Of a stretch of 64,000 nucleotides of DNA, positions 11,201 through 20,598 are shown in pieces; within the stretch, counting starts at the first letter, position 1; the number at the start of each line of letters is the position of its first letter. The notes under the pieces were generated by a model. The model saw only the letters and a list, made by a program, of their open reading frames with translations. It was not told where the DNA came from and ran no database searches. Where the stretch lies: NCBI GenBank assembly GCA_020524245.1, contig JAIVLN010000001.1, positions 1,302,001 to 1,366,000 on the forward strand, given 5' to 3'. This DNA comes from Rossellomorea aquimaris. GTDB taxonomy: Bacteria; Bacillota; Bacilli; Bacillales; Fictibacillaceae. Position numbers and translations under genes: made by a program.

Positions 11201-11552
11201 CAACACCGTACTCATGCAATTCCTTTATTTCTTTTGGGATGATGACGCCACCACCACCGCCATAAACGCGGATATGGGAAGCTCCGTATTCTTTCAACAA
11301 GTCGACCATGTATTTGAAGTACTCGACGTGCCCACCTTGATAGGAGGAGATCGCAATTCCTTGAACATCCTCCTGGATCGCCGCTTGCACGACTTCATCA
11401 ACTGAGCGGTTGTGTCCTAAGTGAATGACTTCCGCACCGCTCGCCTGGATGATTCTTCTCATAATGTTGATTGACGCATCATGCCCATCGAATAAGCTTG
11501 CTGCCGTTACAAAACGTACGTGATGTTTCGGCTTATAAACTTTCGTTTCCAT
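8289..11552 (-). CDS. icmF: Fused isobutyryl-CoA mutase IcmF (adenosylcobalamin-dependent)
   Basis: IcmF interconverts isobutyryl-CoA and n-butyryl-CoA with adenosylcobalamin and carries its own G-protein chaperone. The 1087 residues show the fused order: a B12-binding domain at 1-135 with DGHD (axial His at residue 24) and the VYGGGGGVI turn; a MeaB-like GTPase at about 200-420 with the P-loop GTGGAGKSS (about 207-216) and NKFDRKG; then the large mutase barrel from about 560 to 1060. The full length and intact motifs argue for a working enzyme. The start ATG follows AAAGGAG by 10 bases. It is the last gene of the acyl-CoA block and has its own terminator. Confidence 0.95.
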   Translation of the reverse strand: METKVYKPKHHVRFVTAASLFDGHDASINIMRRIIQASGAEVIHLGHNRSVDEVVQAAIQEDVQGIAISSYQGGHVEYFKYMVDLLKEYGASHIRVYGGGGGVIIPKEIKELHEYGVARIFSPEDGRTLGLQGMINQMVKECDFPTFTQLNDELDLLPNRDSKAVARLITVAENFGKVKAEEMAATAEKAITQMKEMQNNVPVLGITGTGGAGKSSLTDELVRRYLNEFEDKTIAIISVDPTKQKTGGALLGDRIRMNAIHSPRVYMRSLATRGSKTELSEAITDALSVVKAAGYDLIIVETSGIGQGNAEIVEISDLSMYVMTSEFGAPSQLEKIDMIDFADLIAINKFDRKGSEDALREVRKTYQRSRMLFDQDLEKMPVYGTIASQFNDEGTNILFNALVGVLNEKFGLDWTTSFSSEGKVEKQNMIIPPDRVGYLNEIVQAVRGYKEFVSEQSETARKLFQIEGTLEAIEETNENGDVTIRTLNDVKSNYEKKVHPEVKEILDGWDTLKDQYSKDEFVTKIRDKEIVTELKTRSLSGLDIPKVALPKYKDWGEIVRWSMLENVPGRYPFTAGVFPFKRKGEDPKRQFAGEGTPERTNRRFHYLSKDDDAKRLSTAFDSVTLYGEDPDHRPDIYGKVGESGVSICTLDDMKKLYAGFDLTSPTTSVSMTINGPAPIILAMYMNTAIDQQLARFEEENGRKPNEEETAEIKAKTLSVVRGTVQADILKEDQGQNTCIFSTEFALRLMGDIQEYFIDHKVRNYYSVSISGYHIAEAGANPITQLALTLANGFTYVEYYLSRGMDIDTFAPNLSFFFSNGLDPEYTVIGRVARRIWATVMKNKYKANERSQKLKYHIQTSGRSLHAQEIDFNDIRTTLQALMAIYDNCNSLHTNSYDEAITTPTEESVRRAMAIQMIITKELGLAKNENSLQGSFIIEELTDLVEEAVLREFERINTRGGVLGAMETQYQRGKIQEESMYYEMKKHDGSLPIIGVNTYLNPNPPSEEDFNMQLARATKEEKEQQITHLREFQKQHEDTTAEALQRLKQTALSGGNLFDELMTTVRHASLGQITRALYEVGGKYRRNM

Positions 11553-11599
11553 GTGAGGCTTGCTCCTTTCTATAAAAGCTTTATTAGTTTTGGGTTAGT

Positions 11600-11665
11600 T
11601 GTTAGTTGAAAGTTGTGTAGCGTAATTCGCGACACTCCTGTGGGAAAGCGAGCGAATTTTTAGCG
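11600..11665. repeat. Fragment of dispersed family B
   Basis: AATTCGCGACACTCCTGTGG followed by GAAAGCGAG is the inverse of the right end of the elements at 4947 and 34926. Only this end is present, between icmF and the TetR gene. Confidence 0.5.
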
Positions 11666-11674
11666 AATCATTGC

Positions 11675-12322
11675 TTACACTTGGCTCGCTGCCTGATCCG
11701 ACGCAATCCCTTCCATCAGCACTTGAATCTGGAACTGCGTGTAGCTCTCCAATGTATGTTCCTTCTGCAACACCCAACGTCTGAACGTCCACATCTGCCC
11801 TTGCAGCATGATGTTATGGGCGAGCAGATTCACTTCTTTTTCCGATAAAGACAGGTTCCCCGCATCCACAGAGCGTTGAATCAATTTTTCAAACATGCCC
11901 GTCATTTCAATTTCTTTCCTAAGTACATAAGGAAGCGCTTCATCTGAAAGCGACTTCGCTTCCTGATACATGACAAGCACTTCGTCCTGCATTTCATCCA
12001 TTACTTTAAAATACGCGGCAATTGCTTCTTTGAGCCTGTTAATGCCTGGCTGATCCATGACAATCTCGCTTTGGAGTCTCGAGCGTACTTCGTCATAGAT
12101 CGAGTCACAGACCAAATATAATACGTCTTCTTTCGTCCGGATGTATTCATAAAGCGTACCGATGCTGAATCCTGCTGCTTTCGCGATTTCTCTTGTCGTC
12201 GTCCGGTGGAATCCTTTATCTTTAAAAAGGCTCACCGCCGCTTTGACCATTTCTTCTCTACGCTTTTGAATGAGCTTTTCATCTTTTACAAGTGAAGGTA
12301 CTTTTTTCTTCCCCAACCTCAT
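11675..12322 (-). CDS. TetR/AcrR family transcriptional regulator
   Basis: A 215-residue one-component repressor. The N-terminal helix-turn-helix spans about residues 20-66 (ILTREIAKAAGFSIGTLYEY-like segment seen as TTREIAKAAGFSIGTLYEYI). The C-terminal ligand domain is helical and matches no family I can name. Its ATG overlaps the meaB stop as ATGA, so the two are translationally coupled, and it precedes icmF. By position it probably senses an acyl-CoA and controls this block. It is clearly different in sequence from B. subtilis FadR (YsiA), whose type of operator is found in front of fadF. Confidence 0.88.
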   Translation of the reverse strand: MRLGKKKVPSLVKDEKLIQKRREEMVKAAVSLFKDKGFHRTTTREIAKAAGFSIGTLYEYIRTKEDVLYLVCDSIYDEVRSRLQSEIVMDQPGINRLKEAIAAYFKVMDEMQDEVLVMYQEAKSLSDEALPYVLRKEIEMTGMFEKLIQRSVDAGNLSLSEKEVNLLAHNIMLQGQMWTFRRWVLQKEHTLESYTQFQIQVLMEGIASDQAASQV

Positions 12323-13293
12323 CCCTCTTTCGTAGTTGTATCTTGTCGTTCAACGTCTGCTGGATCGTCGATGAATTCCTTCAAAATCTGTGAAGCAGCA
12401 GTGTATGGGTCGATTTCTCTGCGTTCGATCTGGTCTCTCCAGCTCCCGGTCTGTTGTTCTTTTTGTAGTCGTTTCATCAGTTCATAATGGACGACCTCCA
12501 GAACTTCCTCTTGTAAAATCCGCGTCTTCTTCCGTTCGCCTTCTCCACTCTCTTTTAAATACTCAGCGTGTTTTTGTACCAGCGTCCAAAGACTCTCCAT
12601 CCCTTTGTTCTCAGTCGAAATCGTCTGAGCAATCGGTGGGCGCCAAGCTGCGTCATGTTTCACGAGGTCGAGCATGCCTTCTATTTCCGTCATCAGCTTC
12701 GAAACGCCGGGGAGGTCCGCCTTATTGATGATGAACAAGTCAGCGATTTCCATGATTCCCGCCTTGAACACCTGGACGACATCGCCGCTACCCGGATTCA
12801 AGACGACCGCAGTCGTATCCGCGACTTTCATAATATCGAGCTCCGACTGTCCGACGCCGACCGTTTCGACGAGAATAACGTCGAAGCCGTAAGCGTCCAT
12901 GAGCCGGACCGCTTCCTTCGTCGTTCTCGCGAGACCGCCAAGACTTCCACGCGTCCCCATGCTTCGGATGTACACCCCTGGATCGGTAAAATGTTCCGCC
13001 ATACGGACCCGGTCCCCTAACAGGGCTCCTCCGCTGAACGGACTGGTCGGATCGACTGCGACGATTCCGACCGTCAACTTTTTCAAACGGAGGTATTGAA
13101 TGAACCGGTTGACGAGCGAGCTCTTCCCCGCACCAGGTGATCCTGTGATTCCGATGATGTGAGCACCCTTCCCCTGGTCATGCACATCTTTCAAAATCGC
13201 AAGCTTATCGGCATGATCATTTTCAAGATAGCTGATGCCCCGGGCTAACGCTCTCATATCTTTGTCGATCAATTTCTTTGCGAGGTCGTGCAT
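12319..13293 (-). CDS. meaB: MeaB/ArgK-family GTPase (methylmalonyl-CoA mutase chaperone)
   Basis: Members of this family protect and reload adenosylcobalamin mutases. The 324-residue protein has the P-loop GITGSPGAGKSSL at about 48-60, then [17 protein letters not shown], the switch-like ETVGVGQSE and the base-recognition motif NKAD. The start follows AGGAGG by 7 bases. It is notable that the neighbouring mutase IcmF already contains a fused GTPase of the same superfamily; this stand-alone protein may serve a methylmalonyl-CoA mutase coded elsewhere. It is coupled to the TetR gene by an ATGA overlap. Confidence 0.93.
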   Translation of the reverse strand: MHDLAKKLIDKDMRALARGISYLENDHADKLAILKDVHDQGKGAHIIGITGSPGAGKSSLVNRFIQYLRLKKLTVGIVAVDPTSPFSGGALLGDRVRMAEHFTDPGVYIRSMGTRGSLGGLARTTKEAVRLMDAYGFDVILVETVGVGQSELDIMKVADTTAVVLNPGSGDVVQVFKAGIMEIADLFIINKADLPGVSKLMTEIEGMLDLVKHDAAWRPPIAQTISTENKGMESLWTLVQKHAEYLKESGEGERKKTRILQEEVLEVVHYELMKRLQKEQQTGSWRDQIERREIDPYTAASQILKEFIDDPADVERQDTTTKEG

Positions 13294-13322
13294 CGTTGGT
13301 CCTCCTGTTCATCTCTTGACCA

Positions 13323-14465
13323 TTAATCTGCTAAAAGCATTCTTGAGATGACGAGTCTTTGAATCTCTTGCGTTCCTTCGTAAATTTGAGTGATCTTCGC
13401 ATCACGCATATAACGCTCTACAGGATAATCCTTCGTATATCCGTATCCGCCATACACTTGAACCGCTTCTGTCGTCACTTCCATCGCGATATCACCCGCA
13501 TAAAGTTTAGACATGGCTGATTCTTTACCATATGGAAGCCCTTCGCTTTCACGCCAAGCAGCCTGATAGGTTAGCAGTCTTGCTGCTTCCACTTTTGTAG
13601 CCATGTCCGCTAGCTTGAACCCGATTCCTTGTTGTAAGCCGATTGGTTTTCCGAACTGTTGACGTTCTTTCGCATAGTTTGTGGATGCATCGAGTGCCCC
13701 TTGTGCGATTCCCACAGCTTGAGCAGCAATTCCGTTACGTCCTCCATCGAGCGTCTGCATCGCAATTTTGAACCCTTCGCCTTCTTCTCCTAATCGGTTT
13801 TCCGCTGGAACGCGGCAATCTTCAAAAATGATTTCAAGCGTAGGAGATGAACGAATTCCAAGTTTCTTTTCCTTCTTACCGAATGAGAATCCTGGCGTCC
13901 CTTTTTCAACGATGAATGCTGTAATTCCTTTATGTTTGCTTTCACGATCTGTCACTGCAAACACAACGTAAATTTCTGCATCTCCAGCGTTCGTGATGAA
14001 AATCTTCGACCCGTTGATAATATAGTCATCGCCATCACGGACTGCAGTCGTCTTCATTTTCGCTGCATCGGATCCAGAGCCTGGCTCAGTTAGTCCGTAA
14101 GCTCCGATTTTCTTTCCTTCTGCCATCGGACGAAGGAATTTCTGTTTTTGCTCTTCCGTACCGAATTTGTAAACCGGCCAACCAGCCAGTGATGTATGAG
14201 CAGACAATGTTACGCCTGTTGAGGCACAAACTCTTGATAGCTCTTCAACAGCAATGACATAGCTTAAGTAATCTGAGCCGATTCCACCGTACTCCTCCGG
14301 CCACGGAATTCCTGTAAGACCAAGTTCCGCCATTTGATCGAATAGTGCACGGTCGAAGCGCTCTTCTTCATCACGCTCAGCTGCTGTCGGTTCCACTTCA
14401 TTCTTCGCAAAATCGCGAACCATCTTTCTCAGCATTTCATGTTCTTCTGTTAGTTGGAATTGCAT
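13323..14465 (-). CDS. acdA: Acyl-CoA dehydrogenase (AcdA-like)
   Basis: A 380-residue FAD flavoprotein that introduces the 2,3-double bond into acyl-CoA and passes electrons to ETF. The FAD/substrate signature [12 protein letters not shown] is at about 124-135, and the catalytic Glu lies in [11 protein letters not shown] near residue 365, the position used by short-chain and branched-chain acyl-CoA dehydrogenases. It is about 65% similar by eye to the next gene upstream (14754-15896), so the pair looks like an old duplication. The symbol is given from the B. subtilis fadF-acdA neighbourhood; chain-length specificity is not known. Confidence 0.9.
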   Translation of the reverse strand: MQFQLTEEHEMLRKMVRDFAKNEVEPTAAERDEEERFDRALFDQMAELGLTGIPWPEEYGGIGSDYLSYVIAVEELSRVCASTGVTLSAHTSLAGWPVYKFGTEEQKQKFLRPMAEGKKIGAYGLTEPGSGSDAAKMKTTAVRDGDDYIINGSKIFITNAGDAEIYVVFAVTDRESKHKGITAFIVEKGTPGFSFGKKEKKLGIRSSPTLEIIFEDCRVPAENRLGEEGEGFKIAMQTLDGGRNGIAAQAVGIAQGALDASTNYAKERQQFGKPIGLQQGIGFKLADMATKVEAARLLTYQAAWRESEGLPYGKESAMSKLYAGDIAMEVTTEAVQVYGGYGYTKDYPVERYMRDAKITQIYEGTQEIQRLVISRMLLAD

Positions 14466-14607
14466 GTTTCCCTCTCCCTTTCAAATCAAATCTATTTATT
14501 TTTTTGGCTTAATCTGTTCACTCTCAAGATTAACTGTTAATTTCAGCATCAATTTATCGACGAGCTCTACTGTCAACGGATTAGAAACAAGAAGTTCGAG
14601 GCACGCA

Positions 14608-14658
14608 GGTTTTTATCGGCCGGAGTGTATAAATCATACATGAGGACCGATAAAAACC
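14608..14658. repeat. Nested inverted repeat between the two acyl-CoA dehydrogenase genes
   Basis: GGTTTTTATCGG (14608-14619) pairs perfectly with CCGATAAAAACC (14647-14658). Inside it TGTAT-AAATC-ATACA forms a second hairpin. There is no T-run, so it is more likely an mRNA processing or stability element than a terminator. Confidence 0.55.
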
Positions 14659-14753
14659 AAGTAACAATCACTGCCTAAAACCGTCACGTCCTGTGACAAC
14701 GGCAGTACTAGCACGTCCTGTGCTTCGAAAATTCGCCGTTTATCATTCGTTGA

Positions 14754-15896
14754 CTAGCTGTTCATCAGATGTTTGCTTATTACAACCCTCTGAATTTCGC
14801 TCGTTCCTTCGTAAATCTCACATACCTTCGCGTCACGGAACAGGCGCTCAACCGGGTATTCCTTCGTATAGCCGTATCCGCCGTGGATCTGAACCGCTTC
14901 TATTGCCGATTTCGTTGCAGTCGTAGAAGCAAACAGCTTCGCAATCGATGCATCCCTACCGCACGGCTTTCCAAGAGACTTCAAGTTCGCTGCACGATAG
15001 GTCAAAAGCTTCGCAGCTTCTACCTCAGTCGCCATATCCGCCAACTTGAACCCGACGCCTTGCTGTAAACCGATCGGCTTACCGAACTGCTTTCGCTCAT
15101 TCGCATAAGCTGTTGAGTATTCAAGCGCTGCTTGACCGATTCCAAGCGCTTGTGCAGCGATTCCAATACGTCCAGCATCGAGGTTGGACATCGCAATCTT
15201 GAAGCCCAAGCCTTCTTCCCCTAGTCGGTTTTCTACCGGTACCTTTGCATCTTCAAAAATGAGCTGGCTCGTATTCGACCCGTTCAAGCCCATCTTTTTC
15301 TCTTTTTTCCCGACCTCAAAGCCTGGTGTATCTTTATCAACGATGAACGCTGTAATGCCGCGACTGCCTTCTTCCGGATTCGTAGACGCGAAGACAATGT
15401 ACACATCCGCTTCACCCGCGTTCGTGATGAACACTTTCGAGCCATTCAGAATGTAATGATCTCCGTCTCGAACCGCTTTCGTTTTCAAACCGCCTGCGTC
15501 CGATCCTGCCCCAGGCTCCGTCAATCCGAATGCACCAAGGTACTCTCCGCTTGCGAGCTTTGGTACGTATTTTTTCTTCTGCTCATCTGTACCGAAATTG
15601 TAAATCGGATACGTTCCGACAGAAGTATGCACAGATAAGATGACACCGACCGTTGCGCTGACTCTTGAAAGCTCATTGATCGCTATGATATAGGATGTGA
15701 AATCCATCCCGGCTCCACCGTATTCTTCAGGAATAGGTATCCCCATCAGCCCTAGCTCAGCCATCTTATCAATGACTGCTCTCGGAAACTCATCAGTCTC
15801 ATCCATCTCTTCGACAATCGGCCGAATTTCCGCTTCTGCAAAATCACGGACCATTTTCCGCATCATTTCTTGTTCTTCATTAAAACGAAGATTCAT
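14754..15896 (-). CDS. mmgC: Acyl-CoA dehydrogenase (short/branched-chain type)
   Basis: A 380-residue acyl-CoA dehydrogenase with [14 protein letters not shown] at about 125-138, [14 protein letters not shown] near 340 and the catalytic Glu in [11 protein letters not shown] near 365. The ATG at 15902 sits directly against AGGAGG, so the next ATG (15896, spacing 6) is chosen, giving [12 protein letters not shown]. It is followed closely upstream by the hydroxyacyl-CoA dehydrogenase and thiolase genes, the order of the B. subtilis mmgABC set, from which the symbol is borrowed. The substrate is likely butyryl-CoA or a branched short-chain acyl-CoA. Confidence 0.9.
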   Translation of the reverse strand: MNLRFNEEQEMMRKMVRDFAEAEIRPIVEEMDETDEFPRAVIDKMAELGLMGIPIPEEYGGAGMDFTSYIIAINELSRVSATVGVILSVHTSVGTYPIYNFGTDEQKKKYVPKLASGEYLGAFGLTEPGAGSDAGGLKTKAVRDGDHYILNGSKVFITNAGEADVYIVFASTNPEEGSRGITAFIVDKDTPGFEVGKKEKKMGLNGSNTSQLIFEDAKVPVENRLGEEGLGFKIAMSNLDAGRIGIAAQALGIGQAALEYSTAYANERKQFGKPIGLQQGVGFKLADMATEVEAAKLLTYRAANLKSLGKPCGRDASIAKLFASTTATKSAIEAVQIHGGYGYTKEYPVERLFRDAKVCEIYEGTSEIQRVVISKHLMNS

Positions 15897-15929
15897 GGTC
15901 ATCCTCCTGTCTGTCGAACCATCGACAAT

Positions 15930-16781
15930 CTAGTTGTATTCGTAAAATCCTTTTCCAGTTTTCTTACCGAGCCAGCCGGCTTTCACGTATTTACGCAACA
16001 ATGGACATGGGCGATACTTGTCGTCCCCGAATCCTTCATGCAACGTTTCCATGATATATAGGCATGTATCCAATCCGATAAAATCAGCGAGTGTCAACGG
16101 TCCCATCGGGTGATTCATACCGAGCTTCATCACTTCGTCAATCGCTTCCGGTTCAGCAACACCTTCATAGACCGTGTAGATCGCTTCGTTGATCATTGGC
16201 ATGAGGATACGGTTGGAAACGAATCCTGGGAAGTCGTTCACTTCGACTGGTGTTTTCGAAAGTGTTTTTGTCGTATCTTCAATCATTTTGTAAACTTCAT
16301 CCGTTGTTGCAAGTCCTCGGATGATTTCAACCAGCTTCATGACCGGTACCGGGTTCATGAAGTGCATGCCGATCACTTTTTCCGGACGGTTCGTCGCTGC
16401 TGCAATTTCTGTGATCGGTAAAGAGGACGTGTTTGTCGCGAGTATCGCATGTTCTGGTGTGATTTCATCCAGATGAGTGAACAACTTACATTTAACATCA
16501 AGGTTTTCAACGACCGCTTCGACGACCAGGTCGACATCGGATGCATTATTCAAGTCCGTGGACGGTTTAAGACGTCCTAATACCGCGTCCGCTTCCTCTC
16601 TTGTCATGCGCTCTTTTTCCACTTGACGATTCATGTTCTTGGAGATGTAGTCCATCCCCTTTTGAACAAAATCTTCTTTCAAGTCATGTAAAACGACGTT
16701 GTATTCCGCTTGTGCAAAAACTTGTGCAATTCCAGCGCCCATCTGTCCTGCGCCTACGACCATTACGTTTTTAATTTGCAT
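15930..16781 (-). CDS. mmgB: 3-hydroxybutyryl-CoA dehydrogenase
   Basis: NAD-dependent oxidation of 3-hydroxyacyl-CoA to 3-ketoacyl-CoA. The 283-residue protein has the Rossmann motif [13 protein letters not shown] at residues 8-20, the catalytic His in [13 protein letters not shown], and the C-terminal domain ending [13 protein letters not shown], which is the usual end of this family. The start follows AAGGAGG by 9 bases. It lies 19 bases after the thiolase gene and is probably cotranscribed with it and the dehydrogenase downstream. Confidence 0.96.
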   Translation of the reverse strand: MQIKNVMVVGAGQMGAGIAQVFAQAEYNVVLHDLKEDFVQKGMDYISKNMNRQVEKERMTREEADAVLGRLKPSTDLNNASDVDLVVEAVVENLDVKCKLFTHLDEITPEHAILATNTSSLPITEIAAATNRPEKVIGMHFMNPVPVMKLVEIIRGLATTDEVYKMIEDTTKTLSKTPVEVNDFPGFVSNRILMPMINEAIYTVYEGVAEPEAIDEVMKLGMNHPMGPLTLADFIGLDTCLYIMETLHEGFGDDKYRPCPLLRKYVKAGWLGKKTGKGFYEYN

Positions 16782-16800
16782 TTATGTGAGCCTCCTTGGA

Positions 16801-17988
16801 TTATTGCTTTTCTACTTCGACCATGATTGCGTCTCCTTGACCACCGCCACTACAAATTGCAGCGATACCGATTCCGCCTCCGCGGCGCTTCAGTTCGTGA
16901 ATCAAAGTGATGATGATACGTGCTCCGCTTGCCCCGATCGGATGACCGAGTGCGACCGCACCGCCGTTCACGTTCACTTTTTCCGCATCAAGATCTGCGA
17001 TTTGTGAGCTTGCCAATGCAACTGCCGCAAAAGCTTCATTCACTTCAAAAAGATCTATTTCCGCTAATGATTTACCAGTCTTCTTTAGGAGTTCGTTGAT
17101 GACGACACCTGGTGTTTGCGGGAAGTTTTCCGGTTCCATCGCAATAGCCGTGTGACCAAGAATCGTAGCCATCACTTGTTTGCCTTCTTTTTTCGCACGA
17201 TCTTCGGACATGAGGACAAGCGCCCCAGCGCCATCGTTCACACCTGGCGCGTTTCCTGCCGTAATCGTTCCATCGTGATCGAACACCGGCTTCAATTTCC
17301 CAAGGGCTTCAGCTGTCGAATCCTTACGTGGAGCCTCATCCGCATCTACTACGACCGGATCTCCTTTTCGCTGAGGAACTTCAACTGAGATGATCTCCTC
17401 TGCTAATTTTCCAGATTCCGTTGCCGCTACTGCGCGTTGATGGCTTCGGAATGCCCATTCGTCCTGTTGCTCACGCGTCAGGTTAAACTCTTTTGCCGTC
17501 GAGTTTCCGTAGTTCCCCATATGGACGCCTTTAAAAGAGCACGTCAATCCATCAGATACCATCGAGTCGACGACCTTGCCATCACCCATACGGAAGCCCC
17601 AACGAGCTTTTGGCATCATGTAAGGCGCGTTGCTCATCGATTCCATTCCACCTGCTACGATGACCTCTTCATCACCTGCTCGGATGATTTGATCCGCCAT
17701 CGTCACACTTCTCATTCCAGAGGCACAAACTTTGTTGACGGTCTCCGTTTTCACTTCCCAAGGAATGCCTGCATGGTTGGCTGCCTGGCGGGATGGGATT
17801 TGCCCTTGCCCGGCTTGAAGGACGCAACCCATGATGACTTCATCAACATCTTGCGGCGAAATTCCTGCGCGGACGAGTGCTTCCTTGATCGCAGTTCCTC
17901 CGAGTTGGGATGCTGTTAAGGAACTAAGAGCACCTCCGAATTTTCCAAACGGCGTACGGACTCCACTAACGATTACGGTCTTCCCCAT
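16801..17988 (-). CDS. mmgA: Acetyl-CoA C-acetyltransferase (thiolase II)
   Basis: A 395-residue thiolase that condenses two acetyl-CoA or cleaves acetoacetyl-CoA. The acyl-accepting Cys is in [11 protein letters not shown] at about 88. The C-terminal motifs [20 protein letters not shown] (His at about 350) and CSGGGQGDA (second Cys) are complete. AAGGAGG lies 9 bases before the ATG. It starts the mmgABC-like set and is preceded by fadF. Confidence 0.96.
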   Translation of the reverse strand: MGKTVIVSGVRTPFGKFGGALSSLTASQLGGTAIKEALVRAGISPQDVDEVIMGCVLQAGQGQIPSRQAANHAGIPWEVKTETVNKVCASGMRSVTMADQIIRAGDEEVIVAGGMESMSNAPYMMPKARWGFRMGDGKVVDSMVSDGLTCSFKGVHMGNYGNSTAKEFNLTREQQDEWAFRSHQRAVAATESGKLAEEIISVEVPQRKGDPVVVDADEAPRKDSTAEALGKLKPVFDHDGTITAGNAPGVNDGAGALVLMSEDRAKKEGKQVMATILGHTAIAMEPENFPQTPGVVINELLKKTGKSLAEIDLFEVNEAFAAVALASSQIADLDAEKVNVNGGAVALGHPIGASGARIIITLIHELKRRGGGIGIAAICSGGGQGDAIMVEVEKQ

Positions 17989-18077
17989 TTGCTAACTCCT
18001 CCTTTTAATTGGTGAAATCACATCAGATTATTGAGAACTCAGATTATAAGTAATCCAAAATCAAAGTTTGAAGCATG

Positions 18078-18122
18078 CTAACGTCCTTCATTTTCCGTTT
18101 TTCTCGATTTCGAGGACGTTAG
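18078..18122. repeat. Inverted repeat between fadF and the thiolase gene
   Basis: CTAACGTCCT (18078-18087) and AGGACGTTAG (18113-18122) are perfect inverted arms with a 25-base T/C-rich loop. Together with the hairpin at 18171-18202 it gives two stem-loops in this 233-base spacer. Function unknown. Confidence 0.5.
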
Positions 18123-18170
18123 AGGCTCGCATGTGTTTGCGAGCGAACGCTCAATCGGTAACATAGAAAG

Positions 18171-18202
18171 AGATCAAGCTCGGTTATTGGCCGAGCTGAT
18201 CT
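18171..18202 (-). terminator. Probable terminator of fadF
   Basis: AGCTCGG/CCGAGCT pairs next to AGATC/GATCT with a one-base bulge, 20 bases past the fadF stop. On the minus strand CTCTTTCT follows, so the T-run is imperfect and some read-through into the thiolase gene is possible. Confidence 0.6.
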
Positions 18203-18221
18203 ATTGGCTTAAGCTTTTCAT

Positions 18222-20354
18222 CTATTGAGCAATCTTTTGTTCTTGGTTTCCGAGTACGGAGCGCTCCAGGATTTCAACGACATCAAGCGTTTGGACGTTA
18301 TCTTCCACTTCTTTCGCTTTCGTACCGTCACTAAGCATCGTGAGGCAGTAAGGGCATCCGCTTCCGATCATCGTCGGACTTACTTCAAGCGCTTGCTCTG
18401 TACGTGATACGTTGACACGATGTCCTGCATCTTCTTCCATCCACATCAGTCCGCCACCGGCTCCACAGCACATACCATTTTGACGGTTACGGTTCATTTC
18501 AACGACGTTAACGCCCGGAATCGCTTTCAAAATATCGCGAGGCGGTTCGTACACTTCGTTGTAACGACCAAGGTAACAAGAGTCATGGTACGTAATCGTC
18601 TCGTTGACTTCGTGGGTCGGTTTCAAGCGACCTTCACGGATCCAGTCGGCTAACAACTCTGTATGGTGGTAAACTTCAACGTCTTCTAGACCGAAGTCCG
18701 GATACTCATTTTTAAAGGTGTTGTAGGCGTGAGGGTCGATCGTAATGATCTTTTTCACGTTATGCTTTTCAAACAACTCGATGTTTTTCGTAGCAATTTC
18801 CTGGAACAAGAATTCGTTTCCGATACGACGAGGCGTATCTCCAGAGTTTTTCTCTTTATTACCGAGGATTGCGAACTTGATGCCTGCTGAGTTCATCATG
18901 CGTGCAAGAGACAACGCAATCTTTTGGCTTCGGTTATCGTAAGAGCCCATAGAGCTTACCCAGAACAGGTACTCGAACTCTTCGCCAGCTTTTTCAACTT
19001 CTTTTACAGTCGGGATATGGACATCATCGTGTCCGTCGCGCCAGTCTTCACGCTCTTTACGGCTAAGTCCCCAAGGGTTACCTTGACGCTCGATGTTCTG
19101 GATTGCACGTTGGCCATCCGCATCCATCTTTCCTTCTGTCAGAACGAGGTAACGACGCATATCGATGATCTTATCGACGTGTTCGTTCATGACCGGACAT
19201 TGGTCCTCACAGTTACGGCATGTCGTACATGCCCAGATTTCTTCTTCCGTAATGACGTCACCGATCAAATCGATCGTATATTCGAATCCGCGGCTTCCTT
19301 CTTCAACCGCCGCAGCTGTTTCGTTGTGTCCAATCCCTTGTGCTGCCAATTGGTTCCCGGTTGTGTTACTGAACGCAACTGCCGGTACCCAAGGCGTGCG
19401 GGACGTAACCGCTGCTCCTTTTTCCGTCAAATGATCCCGAATCTTGATGATCAGATCCATTGGAGAAAGCATCTTACCAGTACCCGTCGCTGGACAGACG
19501 TTTGTACAACGTCCGCACTCGACACATGCATAAAGGTCGACAAGCTGCTTCTGGTTGAAGTCCTCTACTTTACCAACACCGAATGTTTCTTGTGATTCAT
19601 CTTCAAAGTCAATCGCTGCAAGCCTTCCGACCTTATGCGTACGTCCAAGGAATACGTTGATCGGACCTGCGATCAAATGCGCATGCTTGGATTGCGGTAC
19701 GTACACCAGGAATGTGAGCAAGATCAACAAGTGAACCCACCAGGATACATAGAATAGTACGGCAGAGCCGGTTTCTCCTACCCATCCGAATAAAAAGGCG
19801 ATGGCACTAGCAACAGGTGCAGTCCAGCTCAATTCAAGGTTGTGCCAGATGATTTCCATTCCGTTTCCGAATAGCACGGAAAGCATCAAACCACCGATGA
19901 AGATCAGTACAAGTCCTGCTTTAAAACCACGCTTCAAGCGGACGAGCTTTTCGATGTAACGACGGTAAAAAGCCCAGATTACCGCAACAAGAATCATCAA
20001 GGTGACGAGTTCTTGGAATAATGTAAACGCTGGATAAAGCGGTCCAAGCGGCAGATGCGACTCTGGTGCGAGTCCTTTCCAGATCATATCGATCGCGCCG
20101 AATTGAACCATGATAAATCCGTAGAACATCATGACGTGAATGATTCCACTCTTTTTATCTTTCAAAAGTTTCTTTTGTCCAAAAACGTTGACGAGAATCG
20201 CCTGGAATCGTTCCTTCATCGTATGATCGAATTCAGCTTTCTTCCCAAGCTTGATATACTCGTATCTCGTTTTCACGACATAAGCGAATAAATAAAATGC
20301 GTAAGCGGTTACAAAAAGAAATGCAAGCCAGTTGATAATCAATAGTACGTCCAA
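18222..20354 (-). CDS. fadF: Membrane iron-sulfur oxidoreductase FadF (electron transfer from acyl-CoA dehydrogenases)
   Basis: A 710-residue membrane protein of the heterodisulfide-reductase-like family. The N-terminal 240 residues carry about six membrane helices like the gamma subunit of respiratory nitrate reductase. Two ferredoxin motifs follow, CVECGRCTNVCP (about 277-288) and CTTCRNCEDQCP (about 370-381). The C-terminal half has CCG-type cysteine motifs (SCYLGRYNEV and CCGAGGGLMW). In B. subtilis, fadF is in the FadR regulon with acdA; the protein probably passes electrons from reduced ETF to menaquinone. Translation starts at TTG, 10 bases after GGGGG. A FadR-like box lies upstream. 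Confidence 0.92.
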   Translation of the reverse strand: MDVLLIINWLAFLFVTAYAFYLFAYVVKTRYEYIKLGKKAEFDHTMKERFQAILVNVFGQKKLLKDKKSGIIHVMMFYGFIMVQFGAIDMIWKGLAPESHLPLGPLYPAFTLFQELVTLMILVAVIWAFYRRYIEKLVRLKRGFKAGLVLIFIGGLMLSVLFGNGMEIIWHNLELSWTAPVASAIAFLFGWVGETGSAVLFYVSWWVHLLILLTFLVYVPQSKHAHLIAGPINVFLGRTHKVGRLAAIDFEDESQETFGVGKVEDFNQKQLVDLYACVECGRCTNVCPATGTGKMLSPMDLIIKIRDHLTEKGAAVTSRTPWVPAVAFSNTTGNQLAAQGIGHNETAAAVEEGSRGFEYTIDLIGDVITEEEIWACTTCRNCEDQCPVMNEHVDKIIDMRRYLVLTEGKMDADGQRAIQNIERQGNPWGLSRKEREDWRDGHDDVHIPTVKEVEKAGEEFEYLFWVSSMGSYDNRSQKIALSLARMMNSAGIKFAILGNKEKNSGDTPRRIGNEFLFQEIATKNIELFEKHNVKKIITIDPHAYNTFKNEYPDFGLEDVEVYHHTELLADWIREGRLKPTHEVNETITYHDSCYLGRYNEVYEPPRDILKAIPGVNVVEMNRNRQNGMCCGAGGGLMWMEEDAGHRVNVSRTEQALEVSPTMIGSGCPYCLTMLSDGTKAKEVEDNVQTLDVVEILERSVLGNQEQKIAQ

Positions 20355-20467
20355 AACGTTTCAGCCCCCTTCGGTTTTTCATGCGGTGAATTTACGGAAA
20401 AATATAAATTAGGACCTCAATTCAGAATGAAACTAATTTTCTGACATCATTATAGCATAGATTCTGA

Positions 20468-20485
20468 TGAATGAGCATTCAGTCA
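20468..20485. promoter_or_regulatory. FadR (YsiA)-type operator upstream of fadF
   Basis: TGAATGAGCATTCAGTCA resembles the B. subtilis FadR consensus TGAATGANTANTCATTCA with two mismatches. A TATAAT -10 element for the minus strand lies at 20449-20454, so the site would overlap the -35 region and block fadF transcription until long-chain acyl-CoA is present. Confidence 0.65.
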
Positions 20486-20598
20486 ACGATATTTTTGAAA
20501 AAATTTCTACATTTTTGGATGAGCCTTTTATCCTGAATTTGATAGTTGAAGGAGCAATTGGGAATAGTAAGAGCACTACGAAAAGAGGTGCGGTTCCC

